Below, piece by piece: positions 25,001-36,657 of a stretch of 64,000 nucleotides of DNA. Within the stretch, counting starts at the first letter, position 1. Each line of letters opens with the position of its first letter. This DNA is from Oreocharis arfaki. Taxonomy: Eukaryota > Chordata > Aves > Passeriformes > Paramythiidae. The notes beneath the pieces are model-generated. The model was not told the origin of the DNA. It was given only the letters and a program-made list of their open reading frames with translations, and ran no database searches. The stretch spans positions 62,001 to 126,000 of the forward strand of contig VZRR01012433.1 in the NCBI GenBank assembly GCA_013398015.1, written 5' to 3'. Both the position numbers and the translations under genes were made by a program.

Positions 25001-25222
25001 CACACAAATGATATTATTCAAATCTGAAAGGAAAAAAAATCATGAAAAAGGCAAGAACCATTATATTGAATTGCAGATCAGCTGTAGATAGGACTTTTGG
25101 GATTGTTCTCTAGAAAATCTATTATTTTCCATCTTTGAAATTAGGGCAAGGATGCAATCAAATAAAAAAGTTTAAAGCCCAGAAGAAAAAAAGCCATTAC
25201 AAGGCAGCTGATCAAATATGAA

Positions 25223-25330
25223 ATTATTATTATTATTATTATTATCATTTGTAGTATTATAGTACCTACAGACCCAGACTAAGGCCCCAGAGAATTTGCA
25301 AAGTCAACAAGACAGGGGATGAGGTAAAAA
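25223..25330 (-). repeat. (ATT)n tract joined to an ancient interspersed repeat
   Basis: (ATT)n runs at 25223-25245 and continues into TATTATAGTACCTACAGACCC and GGCCCCAGAG, AAGACAGGGGATGAGG. This order (ATT repeat, ATAGTACCTA, GGCCCCA, then a GACAGGGG segment) recalls an old amniote repeat with an AAT-rich tail known from turtles and other amniotes. On that reading the tail is at the left and the element is on the minus strand. I cannot name the family with confidence. Confidence 0.4.
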
Positions 25331-26729
25331 CTAGAGATCGGAGTTTCAAAACCTGTGAGAAAAGTTGGAGGTAACTCAAGAAATAGGGCCAAGAGGCCCA
25401 TTGGCCTCTTGTGTCTCTGAAAGGCCACAGCTTCATGCTGTTGTGTCTACCAAAGAGTGCTCCAGCACAGAAGTCTGGTGGTGGAAAGACTCCTAAATAC
25501 TCACCCTAAACTGTGCTCTGTACTCTAAAATAAAACACTATAGCCTGATCTCTAGTAACTTTAGTTCCTGTTGGTGTCATAAACAACTGGAGCCACAAAG
25601 AAAACTCAAATATCTGATGAGGCTATTTAGAGATGGTGTGCAGTGTGGTGATTCAGAGGTTTTTTTGGTGAAAGAAAACAAACCTAGGCTGGCTGACTGG
25701 GATGGGTATAATTTGATACACCTACACTGATTTCTGTAACACCAGGCAATTCAGATATATCAGTGTTAAAGTGTATTGACTTCGGTGAAGAGCTGTCAGA
25801 TAGCTGATTCTCCGGCTTTGCTACCGCCACCCTGATTTATTTGAGATGAGAAAATAGTCCCTGATTTAAGCTCAGTTCTATCAGTTTAGCTGATGTTTCA
25901 CAGTAGCATTTCCTTAGCAGAGCAGAAATGCAGACTGTGTGCTCCCGATTTCTTCTCTTCCAAAGAGCTCTCTCCTGGCTTTGTCTTCAGTCAATATCCA
26001 GCAGAACTTACGTAGGCTGGTTGTTTTCACAGCTGGATTAACACTCCATCTCTGCTGTACTTACAATTTGGCTTCAGCCTTAGTCTTGTGTGTCAACAAT
26101 AAGTGTCCATCTGTTCCTGTCCCCTCAAACTTATCCTCTTCTATTCTTACTATCTTCTGGCTTTTCATTTTTCAACCTCCATGGTGTGCGGAACCACTCT
26201 GGGCAATTTTCTGCCATCGTTTTTAGATGGTCATGCTATGCCCACGAATGCTCCAAGAGCTGTAGTGTGAAATACGTGCTGCAGAAGAACTTGGGCTCAG
26301 CTTATAAACACACCCAAGTGCCTCACCTACCAAGACAACAGCTCTGTTGGGTCAAACCAGAGCCTCCTCTCACACAAGTAGTCAATACCAAGGCAAAGAG
26401 AGCAAGTGTACAGCAATATCCTTGCAGCCTCTAGTGATCCGCAGCTTGGAGGTTTCCTGAGTTAGCAATGGCATCTTCCTTTCATAGCCCTTGAGCTGCT
26501 GTCCTGTATGAGTTTGTACAACTACACTTTGCACCCATTTGAATTGTTGGTGTACTGAAGAACATGCTGAGTTTTTTCAACAGCATGTGGCAAGTAATTC
26601 TTTGGTTCAAATATGCAGTACATGTAAAAATATCGGTCTGTTTATTTCTAATCTGAATGCTAAACATGAAATGTGGTAGCCTCTGGTTCTTGTATTCTGA
26701 GAAATACCAAATAGTAACCACTTTATTCC
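25331..26729. other. Non-coding sequence, no gene seen
   Basis: Unique sequence with short random frames on both strands (for example 25939-26434 plus). A 9-bp perfect stem with a 4-base loop occurs at 25390-25411 but is too short to argue for an RNA gene. No exon or repeat family is recognised. Confidence 0.5.
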
Positions 26730-27400
26730 CCTACTCTGCCAGCTGAGATCTTTTTCTGCATAAACCCCTCAGTCATCTCTTTACTACAGCACCAAAGCCT
26801 AGTCTATCATTGCTCCTGGACAGGAAGCTGTCCAATTCCTTTGATTAGTCTCATAATCCATCTCCAAACTCTTTCCAGTCATTCGATCCTTGCTGAGACC
26901 AGGACCAGAACTGCAGCTGGTATTTAGAGTGCAGGCACATATTAAGAGTTATGCAACAGCACAGTGTTTCCTGTTCTGTTCTTTTTGCCTTTCCTCTGAT
27001 TTATTGGCTTCTGAGACCAACACTGATGTGTCTCCTTCTTAAGTGATTTAGAGCATACCACTGAGCATGCATGGCTACCACATTTTTTTCTTCAAGCTTT
27101 TCTTTGCATCTATTGCACCTAACCCTCATCTGTCATTTTTATCTGCCAGTTTCTGATAGATCTTTCTGCAAGTACTTAGAGGTAAATTTTTGTTTAAAAA
27201 CTTTGAATAATTTAGGAACATAAGCAGAGTTTGTTACCTTGTCGTGAACAACCTCTTACCAATGAGCTGAACCAGTTCACCCCAAACAGCTCTGAAGGAA
27301 ACCTAGCCTAAGTTGTCTCTACTCATTGCCACTTCTTTCGTCCACTACTTTAATCAGTGATCTCTGAGAAGACGTTTTGTTTATTACAACCAAACATAGA
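26730..27400 (-). mobile_element. Ancient CR1-family fragment (minus strand)
   Basis: Highly diverged, but in the right order for a reverse-complemented ancient CR1 3' region: CTCCAAACTCTTTCCAGTC near 26862, ACCAGAACTGCAGCTGG near 26905, GCAACAGCACAGTGTTTCC near 26953, CTTTGCATCTATTGCACCTAACCC split around 27105-27125, CTCATCTGTCA near 27126, and CTGCCAGTTTCTGATAGATC near 27145. Many indels and substitutions separate it from any intact copy, so it is far older than the CR1 at 17.3 kb. Edges are approximate. Confidence 0.55.
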
Positions 27401-30115
27401 CCAGAAAGAGAAACTATGAATGTCCTTGAGGCTGTTTAAGTTGTTCTATAGTCTTTAAACAACGTTAACATGTTAGACATCTTTGATTATTGTGTGTCTG
27501 TCAATTTAGATATTCTTGTGAATTTAACTCTGGGCACTCAGTCAGTGAAGCTCAAATGCGTGTGCAGAAAGCTGATGATTTCCCATGCAGAAATTTGCTA
27601 AGAATATAATTCAGAGAATGTGGGTATCTGGGAAGGATAAATGCACACCTCTCAGGCTGCAGTTTTGAAGAGGAACTCCCACCTGCTGAATATTTTTTGC
27701 AAACCTAAAGTATTTACAGTGCTATCTTACATGTGTTTGCTATAGAGCTGTTAGGATAATGCACTCCTCATAGGCATGGATGCACAGCATGGATCGTGTT
27801 CTCGTACCAGCAGCAGCTTCTCCATGTATCTGTTGCTGTCCAGACTGTTCTTTCACTGACACCTTTTATTTGCAGCCCTCATCTTATCACAAATCTGTAC
27901 CACTGCCGTCTCTAGCACATCTGGGCTTTCTGTTTCGGTAGGCAGCTGTCATGCACAGCAGCTTCAACCATTTCGCCAGTAAGATCTTTTGGCTATCTGG
28001 CCCCACCTGGTTAATCCCACAACAGACTGGAAAAATCCGAGCACACTTGTTGGAATGGATCTTGTCTGACTTTTTTCAGAGGTAAAATTAACTGCACAGA
28101 ACATGTTGAATGGCCAAAAAATCATACTCTTTAGGGTAGTGTACAAAGAAGTCTGTCTGTCATGATGTAATTTTTCAAGCCAGTCCAAAAATAATTGATT
28201 TATATCTATATAATTCCTTTCATCGCTAAGGATATCATGTGCTTTCCAGAAGGATCTATCCATTCCAGCCACTACTGAAATTCAACCTCTGCTTAACATC
28301 AATATAAGTTTACAGCATGAGGAAGAGAAAAAAAACAATCTTACCTAAAATACAGCAATTTCCATTCAAAATTATACCTTTTAGGAATAAAACCCCCATA
28401 AAAATCTGCATGATTTTGGTGCATAAAATTGGGCCAATTATACGACATTTAAGGGGAATAGTAACATTTCTCATCTTGAGAGCTATAAATAGGTTTTGAA
28501 TGTTTTGTGTGGCATCTTTAATTCATCCTCACATCCTGAGATTTCTGTCATCTGAAATATACTGTAGTTGTTGTAGCTATTCAGTAAGTTCTACAGTGAC
28601 TTCTAAGGAAACTTTGTTGGTTTATTGCATCAGAAGCCTGAGCTGTGGGTAAATGTGAACTTGGCAGTACAGATTAGGCTTTGTCACATTCTGTAGTGCT
28701 GAATGTGGTACTTGTGTGATCCATCTCTGCACCCTTTAAAGAAACAGCTGGGTTTCAGTAGTAAGTGAAGTATTCCTAATTGTATGTCTTTTTTTTTTTA
28801 ACATGCGGGTCAGGAATGTAATTATTAGTCATTGTTAGACTTTGTCATTGTATTTGTAGGTATTTATGTACATTTGTACTCAAAGTAAGCTCAGCACACA
28901 CAAAACGGCTGGTACCAGTCTGAAACAGCGCCATGAGCTCATTCATAACAGTAACTCTGAGGGTGCTGACTTACACGATGCCCTCATTTCTACTTTAACA
29001 ACCTGATGGGATGGCAAACTGAATCACACACGTTTACTTTTATTTAGCTCTGGCTATCCCTCCAAATCTTTTCCTCCTTGCTTGATAATTGGATTTAAGT
29101 GATTTTTAATTACATTGTCTGAGGCTTTGTTAATATCAGCCCATAAGTATTTGTACTGTATTTTTGGGTGCCCACTTAAGATTCCATGAGGTGAGCGGGG
29201 CTGAAGGGCAAACTCCAGAAAGCTGCATCACTGCAGTCTCAGAGTCATTAATTTTGTGCAATGATAACTTTGTACTCAGAGAGCAATATTCATTATAAGC
29301 AGGAGGAGAAGCATGCGAGTCCTTAATTAACAGTAGGATATCATCAGCATAAAGTAATAGTTTAATGTTCTACAGAATCAGTGTTATAGCCTTTTAGACT
29401 GTTGGGTTTTCCATTTTAGACAATGCCAACGTAAGACTGTAATTGACTGGATGCCATTACCTGGCTCTCATTATTACCATCCAGGCACTACCCACAGCAC
29501 CCCATTTCCTGTTAGTGACCCACAGCTTCTGTTTAATGACCCAGATAAATGTCCTGGTTTCCAAGAGACCTCCGCTTCCATTGAGCACATGAAGAGCAAC
29601 TGAATTTTTCCCAAAATCCAACCCAACCTCCTGTCTTGCCTCTCCAGACTGAAACAGAGGGGGCAGATTTCTGCACCAATGGACAGATTCAAAAAATGGA
29701 CATGTAGTTTATTTTATTTGTAGGACATGCTGCATCAAAGGAGAGCCACCTTCTCTCCCCTACCTGGGTGAGAAGCTGAATATCTGTCACCTTGCCAGCA
29801 TCATCCTGAAAACAGCTAAAAAATTAACTTCCAGGGACCAGCAACTGCTCAAGGAGTTAGTTCTAGCACCAATGCACTTGTACCAACCAGCAAGCTCTAG
29901 AGCCTAAGTGAGGGCCCAAGTCTCTGAGTCATTGCCTTTAAGAGCAGCATGAGGAGGCACTGGGCAGGCCCAGCCCATTAGAGCACTGTTAGGCTGTGAC
30001 ATCTGTGGGGACAAAAAAGTCCCATGGATTTTTTGCCCCCATGCAATTCATCACATATCTCTAGTCATACTCTTTTGCATCCTTTTGCTTTGATGCTTTT
30101 TTTTTTTCTTCACAG
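27401..30115. other. Non-coding; AT-rich candidate element near 29060-29340
   Basis: No gene is identified. The 102-codon minus frame at 27964-28272 matches nothing I know. 29060-29340 is complex AT-rich sequence with GATAATTGG, TTTTAATTAC, GTCATTAATT and CCTTAATTAAC motifs and is a plausible regulatory element, unverified. A T-run leads into the acceptor-like site at 30115. Confidence 0.45.
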
Positions 30116-30198
30116 ACCGGAACTGAAGCATCTAGAAATCTTCACGTGGCTGACATTGCACAAAGTGCTCAAAGAAGTGCCTGTTCCTCTGGCACAAG
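30116..30198 (+). other. Exon-like segment, 83 bp, plus strand
   Basis: Preceded by a strong polypyrimidine tract and acceptor (T-run, then CTTCACAG ending at 30115) and followed by CACAAG then GTTTGT, a fair donor. One plus frame is open across it and reads roughly as PELKHLEIFTWLTLHKVLKE and onward (83 bp, not a multiple of three). No family is recognisable and no partner exon could be assigned, so a lncRNA exon or a chance splice-site pair is as likely as a coding exon. Confidence 0.25.
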
Positions 30199-33100
30199 GT
30201 TTGTGAAGACAGAAAGCAAGTAATGAACTTTCACTATTGAAAAAAGAAAATGTAATTAGTACCTTACAAAAGAGGGACTGTTTGAACCTGGTATTATTTC
30301 TCAGGGGAGACTGACCATTCTGTTTCTGTGTGTCCAGGGCTGTGCATCAGCGAGGCTTGGCGGAATTTCTCTGTAGAAGCAGACTACATCAACACTACTT
30401 TCTCAGCCTTGCATATGAGCATTAGGACTCCTAGGTTTATTTCTAGTGAGGCTTAGAAGAGACAGAAAGGTGTTTCAAGGTTAATATATTTGTTGCACAT
30501 TTCAGAGAGTGAGGGAAGAAATTAATTCCCAGAAGACTAATTCTGCGTGAAGGGGAGCGCTAATTTTGGAAATGCCATACCTCTTCTCTGTGGGTGTAGC
30601 TAATACTCGTGGGTTCTTCACAGAGCTCCATACTGTGCTTCAGCAGAGAACTGACATTGAACCCATATCTTCCGCTTCCCTCTTGAAAATGTAGTGTCTT
30701 CAAATGCAGCTTTCGTTGTTTCTATGAACAAAAATTATCAGTATTAAACTGCACATGTTTCCTGTTGCTTTTTGGGAATATTTAGAATAGCTGGAATGAA
30801 TGTCATTCAGACAAGGCTATGTGTGCCTTTTCTGCTTCTATGCATACCTTTTCAAGGTATTAAAAAAAGGTACCTTTTTTTTTCCAGACTGAAAGATCTC
30901 TTAAGGAATCCACTCCTATTTATTTGGCCAACAGGTAGCATTTAGTTGTTCCTTGAAGAACACTTAAAGCATAACTTGCTCTGGCAATGTATTCTCTTTG
31001 ATACAAAAGGGCAGACCTCAAAGAAAGTGAGGTAAACACTCCATGTCATGTAGCGGACTAGGCCATAGGCAAGTGCTGAAAATAGAGGATTTGTTCCTTT
31101 TTAAAATCAAGGTAGTCTGTTATTGATCCATTGCAGTTCATACACACTTTTGTGAATGCTTTGTTTCAACTATTTTTTTTCTGAGTACTCCATAATAAGT
31201 AAATACTGCTTGTTCTTTTTTCCTGAAATAAACTGCTAAAGTGTATTTAAAATTGCAGTATTGTTTTCAGTCCTTCATGACCTCTACAGATAGAGAAGGT
31301 ATATGATTATTAGAATGCCTATTTATACTTAATTCTGTCCAAACAGTTTCCTTACACTTACTGTGTAATTGGAAGAGAAGAGAAAAGCTAAAAATTTGAG
31401 CTAGAATTAAAATTCTGTGGAGTATTTATTCTAACTCTTAACAAAGGACTGAACAGCTTCAAATATACTGACATTTAAACATACAAGTGCTGAGGTCACC
31501 TGTAGTGACTTACACTTGATATCCTTGACTAAAACCAGGTTTACCTTCATGAGGATGGCTGCTTTAAAAACTTAGCTACATGAGTACAGAACCAAATATG
31601 AACAAAAAGCAGAACCACATCATTTACCTTTGTCCATGGTCCTGGAGACCTGTGGGGACTACTGGATGTAGTCCCAGTGATAAGCATTCTACAGCCAGCA
31701 GACAACTGTAATTAATTTTCTGTTTAGTGATGTGCTCCAGGCCAATGACTTTGCCCTTCAAGAAAAAGGTAAGAGATAATTTGATCAGAAACGGCATAAT
31801 CCAGAAGCTGACTGAAATGGGTAAATAACTTTTAATTTTCTCCAGTAGAGTCTGGCTAGGGCTGGGATGAACTCATGCCTTGCATGGAGCTCACACTGGA
31901 GGGCTTTGTACAAGGCTTCACTGGACCACTTCTGCCAGTGTGGCTTTTTTTTTTTTTTTTTAATTAGAAAAAAAGCCAACAACCCAGACTAGGATTTTTA
32001 TGATGTATTGACTGTAGTACTAGTTTTCTTCCATCAGCTTTTTCTAAATCCCATTCTGATTTTTGGATTTGGTTTTGGCATTTTTTTTCCTAATGTTTCA
32101 TCCATTTGACTAATGTAGCTGGTCAGCACTTCACCAGAACTAACTCAACTTAGTTACACCTGAAGAATTTATGACAATCAATTGACTTGGTATTTAAACT
32201 GTGCTCACTGAAGTTGTGTGCTGACACAGAAAACAGTGAAAATATCTTTGAATTCTGCCTCGAAATTTTTTTCAAATTTAATTCCTATTTAAACCTTCCT
32301 TACATCAGCTCGAATTGCAGACCAGCTTCATTGGAAAAAAAGACTGTGATTTTTCATATGCCAGACACTTAATTAATATACCTGCTTTTTTAAAATTCAT
32401 ATATTGGCAGAGATGGGATCTGGATTTACATCTGCAAAAGAGAACCAGTTTCATAAAACATTGATAATTCCTTGTGTGATTCTTGTAGTATGCACCCAAA
32501 CCCTTCACAGCACTTACTGAATAATAGCAATATCCAAATGCAAATTGAAATGAATTGCACTACCTGCCTTTATGAAAAGAATGTGCCATTTTCTCTCTAT
32601 GAAATGGAGTTTTCTGTCTGTCATTCATGAATTATACTAGTAGAATATACTCTGACATTCAAATATTTAGATACACAGCTTAACAGGTCTTTCAGACACC
32701 TGTATTATTTGAATGGATACATCCACTTGCTGGCCTGGCTATTTGTGGGCTCCACTGCAGGCCAGAAGATCCAGGCTAAAAACACTGCTGAAGGAAAGCA
32801 ATAGAGGCAGCAGAAGCTGCAGCACTGGGCAACTACAGAGAGGGAATCTGGCCATTTCTTATAAAGAACGCTCAGGCTGAGTCACTTGAGAGATGGCAGG
32901 CCACTTCTACCATCCCACTTACTTTGTCAGCCTAGACGAACAGTCATTCTTCCAAAAATTAATCAGGTAACAAAGAGACAGAGATTTGCAACTCCCTTCT
33001 ACAAACAGACCTGGATGACAGCAGCATCCCTGCAGCCATCGAAACATGTCTTCAAATATGCCACCTCACCTGTGTGCCAGGCCAGTGCTCAGCCCTTGCC

Positions 33101-34759
33101 ACAAAAACAAGGTGGACGCATACACACCTATTCTTCGAAGGACTACATCCATGCCTCGCAGCTGTCGAGCTCCTGCTAGTACAATCACTAGCACAACATC
33201 TTCATGTTGAAAGGATGCTTGAATTAAATGAACCAAATCATATTCTTAGGAAAAGCAGGAAGTGCACTTGCACAGTCAATTTGAACTTGGTCAGTACAGT
33301 AATGCCTCCAAAACAAGAGAGATACACTTTCTTTTTGATGGTCTCAGTTTTTTCATGAAGCAGCAGTATCTCAGGCACTTTGTGAATTTTCTTACAACCA
33401 TCATAATTAATGTGTACTGTTGGGTGCTGGTGAGGCACCAGACCAGAAATCAGGAGAAATGGCCTCTTTCCTAGTTTCCTCTAACAAGGTTCAGAGACAC
33501 ATCTGTGATTTTCTGGAATAAATAATTTAGATTATCCATCTTGAAAACTAATCCCTGATCCTGAGTTCTGAAAGGAATAGAGAACAGCTCTGTGTAAGAT
33601 GAGACACCAAACCACAAGTACCCCAAAACACCAGTCAGATTTAGCATACTTGCTTTTTACCAGCTTACATCCTTATTTCCTGAATTTAACAGTGTTTTCT
33701 TGTAAAACACTCCAGGACTGAAACACAGAAACAGCTATTAAAGCTATTACTATTTTTGTTTTGATTGTCATTTTCTATTTCTGCTGCTCTGGTATTTGAT
33801 TACATTTGAGACGTGGGAATACAGAAAAGAATGCCATTATAGCTGTTCATTCTTCACAAGGTTACTCTCAGACGCGCTCGCTCGCACATGCAGCCACACT
33901 CCCATTACTGTTAACATTCCTAAGGCAGGGAGATGTGCTGGTTTATGGACCATCTGTCAGGTGGCACCAGGGCCCTGTATATTGATGCCATGTTTGCTGC
34001 CAGCCCTTATTTGAAACAAAGTTCAGTTCAAAGTACTTCCAAGTACAGCAAGGGGAGGAAAAAAAAGATGCCAATGTGTTTAGATTACATTAAAGTTTTA
34101 AGATTAACTAAAAGAAAGCGAGAAAACAGTCTGCTAATGGGTAGAGCTCAGTGAAGAGGCATTATTATATTACTTCTAATGCACATAAAGCATCTCCTAT
34201 TAAAAAGGGATGGCAGTTTTACATCCTATTAAATATATCAAAGCCGTTCTTCAATTACAAATCCTTTTACATGCGTGTTTTAACAAATATGTCTTTGATA
34301 ATAGAGTGCAGCAGTTGTTTTTCATATGCTAAACAAGATTCCTACAACCCAGCACAACGACAGAAAATGAAAAGTAGCAGAAGAAGGTAGGTCTGTTTGG
34401 CAGGGCAGGGAGGGACTTATTTCAATATTTTCATTCAATTTGTAGCTCACAAAACAGAGTTTTCATGCCATTCCAAAGTACATATTAAGACACTGATAAA
34501 ATAGCACAACCTGCAAATGGTACACTGAAGGAGTTTGGCAAGATGCTATTGTTTTTCCACATTGTTATCTTTGAAAGCAAGCTGTGTGCTAATAATGCTA
34601 GGAACAACAAAAATAAAAGCAAGCCATGCTTGGCTGCTTTGAAAGCATAAAATTTCATCCAGGCCTGAAAAAAGCATCTTCCCCAAAGAAAAGAGAATCT
34701 TCCTGCCTGGAGAAGGCAATGAGGTGACAATGCACATGGTCCTGGCCCTATGAACTTAC
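30199..34759. other. Non-coding sequence, no gene seen
   Basis: Unique sequence with short frames. T17 at 31945-31961 is the longest homopolymer in the window, with no retroelement recognised next to it. A small CpG cluster (CAGACGCGCTCGCTCGCAC, near 33872) stands out locally. An 8-bp stem with a 5-base loop lies at 31655-31675. Confidence 0.5.
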
Positions 34760-34856
34760 CCACAAACGTCACTTCCACAAGCCACCAAAGCCCTGATGCT
34801 GCCCTGGGAAGCCCAGCACGTGAAATTGTGCTGTGCAGTGGCCAGTCTGGCACTGT
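34760..34856 (-). other. Exon-like segment, 97 bp, minus strand
   Basis: On the minus strand, GTTGCTCCTGGGTCAG precedes it as an acceptor, and TTTGTGG then GTAAGTTC follows as a strong donor. Two frames are open across it. One belongs to a 135-codon frame whose N-terminus (MIILMLLLLLGQ) would look like a signal peptide if the frame were translated as one piece. With two open frames the coding evidence is weak, and no family match is seen. Confidence 0.15.
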
Positions 34857-35064
34857 CTGACCCAGGAGCAACAACAGCATTAGGATGATCAAAGAAAGCC
34901 AGAGAAGGACCTAGTGTGATCCTCAGTTAAGTTATTAAGCCCCTTCTGCCTCTTCAAACAGTTGCTAGGGCTGGGCAGTGTGCTGCAGATTTTCCTGAGC
35001 CCTCTTTGTGCAAAAAAAGCAGCCTCTTGCATTGCCTTCCTGTATCTGGGCCCCTGGGAACAGA

Positions 35065-35115
35065 GTACTGGCATTTCAGATTTCAGCCTTGGAGACACAG
35101 GGTTGAGATCCCTGT
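35065..35115 (-). repeat. Possible MIR/CORE-SINE relic (minus strand)
   Basis: The plus-strand text CCTTGGAGACACAGGGTTGA then GATCCCTGTCTCTCACC corresponds in order to the reverse complement of the MIR/CORE-SINE 3' half (AGGAGACCTGGGTTC..ATCCC..CTCTGCCAC). Only about 50 bp is recognisable. Confidence 0.3.
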
Positions 35116-35189
35116 CTCTCACCATGCCCACCCCTGGCCTTACAATTAGGCAAAACCCACACTGCATTCCTGCTTAGGAGAACAGGAGT

Positions 35190-35410
35190 CACAACATTAA
35201 TTAGCTTGGGCAGCAGGCTGCCACAAACTCAGCTCCATTTGCACGGATCAGGTATTATTGACACCTGGCGCAGGAATGAGCCCGTGTCTATGGAAATATA
35301 TGAACACACAATTAGCTTTTTCAGGCTTCTGATGAATTAATTGAATGGAGGTTCATGAATCTTGCAAAGAAGACAAAAGATATGATAATAATAAAGAGCA
35401 ATAATAAATT
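35190..35410. promoter_or_regulatory. Candidate conserved non-coding element
   Basis: Complex, non-repetitive, AT-leaning block with ATTAATTAG (35196-35204), an E-box CACCTG (35262-35267) in GACACCTGGCGCAGG, ACAATTAGC and the palindrome AATTAATT (35335-35342). A mixture of E-box and homeodomain cores in one compact block is typical of developmental enhancers. Conservation and activity are not shown by the sequence alone. Confidence 0.28.
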
Positions 35411-35440
35411 CTGCTTAGCCTTTTGTCCCTCTCGTTTCTT

Positions 35441-35560
35441 GGTTATGGAGATACGGAAAGCTGGAGAGATTTAGTGAAATGAAGTCACTTAGCTAGAAAA
35501 TAAAGATGAGCAACAGCACTGTAGTATCATAACTCTCATGTCCACAGACTGAGCACTGGG
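35441..35560 (+). repeat. MIR/CORE-SINE relic (plus strand)
   Basis: ATGGAGATACGGAAAGCTGG, AGAGATTTAGTGA, GAAGTCACTTAGCTAG, AAATAAAGATGAG and then GAGCACTGG follow the MIR core in order: ATGAGGAAACTGAGG, AGAGAGGTTAAGTGA, GGTCACACAGCTAG, AAGTGGCAGAG, and the distal CAGTGCTC region. The collinear order over about 120 bp makes this the best of the three MIR-like calls. MIR-type elements predate the amniote radiation, so high divergence is expected. Confidence 0.45.
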
Positions 35561-36044
35561 GCTGTCACAACACTCGCGGAGCGAGGTCTTGCCTTGCCTG
35601 TCCTCTGCTGCTGTTTATGCCTACGTGTCATGCTTGGTTCTGCTGGGTTTCTCTGCAGACAACCTCAGGTCCTACGCCCAGCTTGTCTCCTCAGCAAGGT
35701 GAAAGGGAAAAAGGGAAATCCAGAGCCAGGTTAAGCCTCCTCCTTTCCCCAAAAATCTGCACAAAGGGAGTCAGTACGCTTAGAGAATTGGCCCCAGAAC
35801 TGCTGTAAGATGGCACCAGCTGTGAAGTAGAAGGAGAGAACCAGAAGAAATTGGCTGTTGTCTCTGATTGCCATCCCCTGTCTAAGAAAGATCCACAGAA
35901 TGATAAAACTCTGTGGTACCCCATGAGCAATACACGCCACTTCTAGGACAACCAGGCTGTGCAAGGCAGATGCCGTGCAAGGCAGCTTTTTCCAGCTTTG
36001 GCTTGCAGAAAGATGTCCCCCAAAGGAAACACTACCTCCCTTTG

Positions 36045-36135
36045 TCTCTGGGCCAAATCCTCTGTGTGATATAGATCAGTATCACACCATTGAAGTCAAT
36101 ATTACAGATTCCAGCTGGTTAAATTGGCTTCAATC
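36045..36135. repeat. Ancient MITE-like amniote repeat relic
   Basis: GGGCCAAATCCTCTGTGTGA, then GATCAGTATCACACCATTGAAGTCAATATTACAG (GATCAGTATCACACC plus ATTGAAGTCAAT) and CAGCTGGTTAAATTGGC. This resembles the GGGCCAAATCC..CATTGAAGTCAATGG module common in turtle, crocodilian and bird DNA, a palindrome-rich old non-autonomous element. The family name is not recalled with confidence and ends are approximate. Confidence 0.4.
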
Positions 36136-36657
36136 CACCCAGTCAATGAATCAGATGCTCAGCAGGTGATATACAGTGTTTGACTTGCCTAAGCAATCAT
36201 TACATCCAGACACTCGGAGATATATTCTGGAGTCTAAGCAAACAAGACAAAATGTGTTCCTCTTTTGGCCTCATATATATCATTCCACATTAAAAAGATT
36301 TCTTGGGTTGGAGGCATCAGCATTACTTCCAGCAGTTCCTGGTGCTAAAAACTGACAGTACTTATGGCTGTGTTTATTTGTGCTGATTTTTTTTTTCTTT
36401 TTCCAGCTGCCTCTGTTAGCACAATGGCTAAATGCAAATTGAAATCACTGTGGTGATTAGCTGCAAACACTGCTTTTTGCAATGGGCTTGGTGTCCCAAG
36501 CAAACAAAGGACCGTTCTCCAGTGCACTGCAGACACTATGATTGTGTGCTTTACAGATGTCATCGTGCAATCACTTTTTCATTACTGGCCTAAACATAAC
36601 TTTTGATAGAGCTGAGAGAAAAGAGTGGCCTGCAATGGGAAGCAATAGTTCCCTTAC

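Noticed and set aside
25390..25411. Perfect 9-bp hairpin
   Set aside because: Too short for a microRNA precursor. Similar short stems (31655-31675, 50115-50140) occur, as expected by chance in 64 kb.
27964..28272. 102-codon minus frame considered as a transposase relic
   Set aside because: No catalytic motif or terminal inverted repeats could be found, and residues match nothing known to me.
31628..31687. Minus-strand segment with CAAAG then GTAAATG donor and a weak acceptor
   Set aside because: Weak polypyrimidine tract and two frames open over only about 60 bp, so not informative.
33955..33980. CTCF-like word around GGTGGCACCAGGGCCCTG
   Set aside because: The central spacing is off by one base from the usual CTCF core and the right part does not match.
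34485..34892. 135-codon minus frame starting like a signal peptide
   Set aside because: The Leu-rich start comes from a repeated CTG/TTG stretch. The rest has no domain, and a strong internal donor would break the frame if used.
32536..36446. Identical 16-mer AAATGCAAATTGAAAT, containing an octamer motif, at 32536 and 36431
   Set aside because: One shared AT-rich 16-mer in 64 kb is close to chance expectation, and the flanks do not align.
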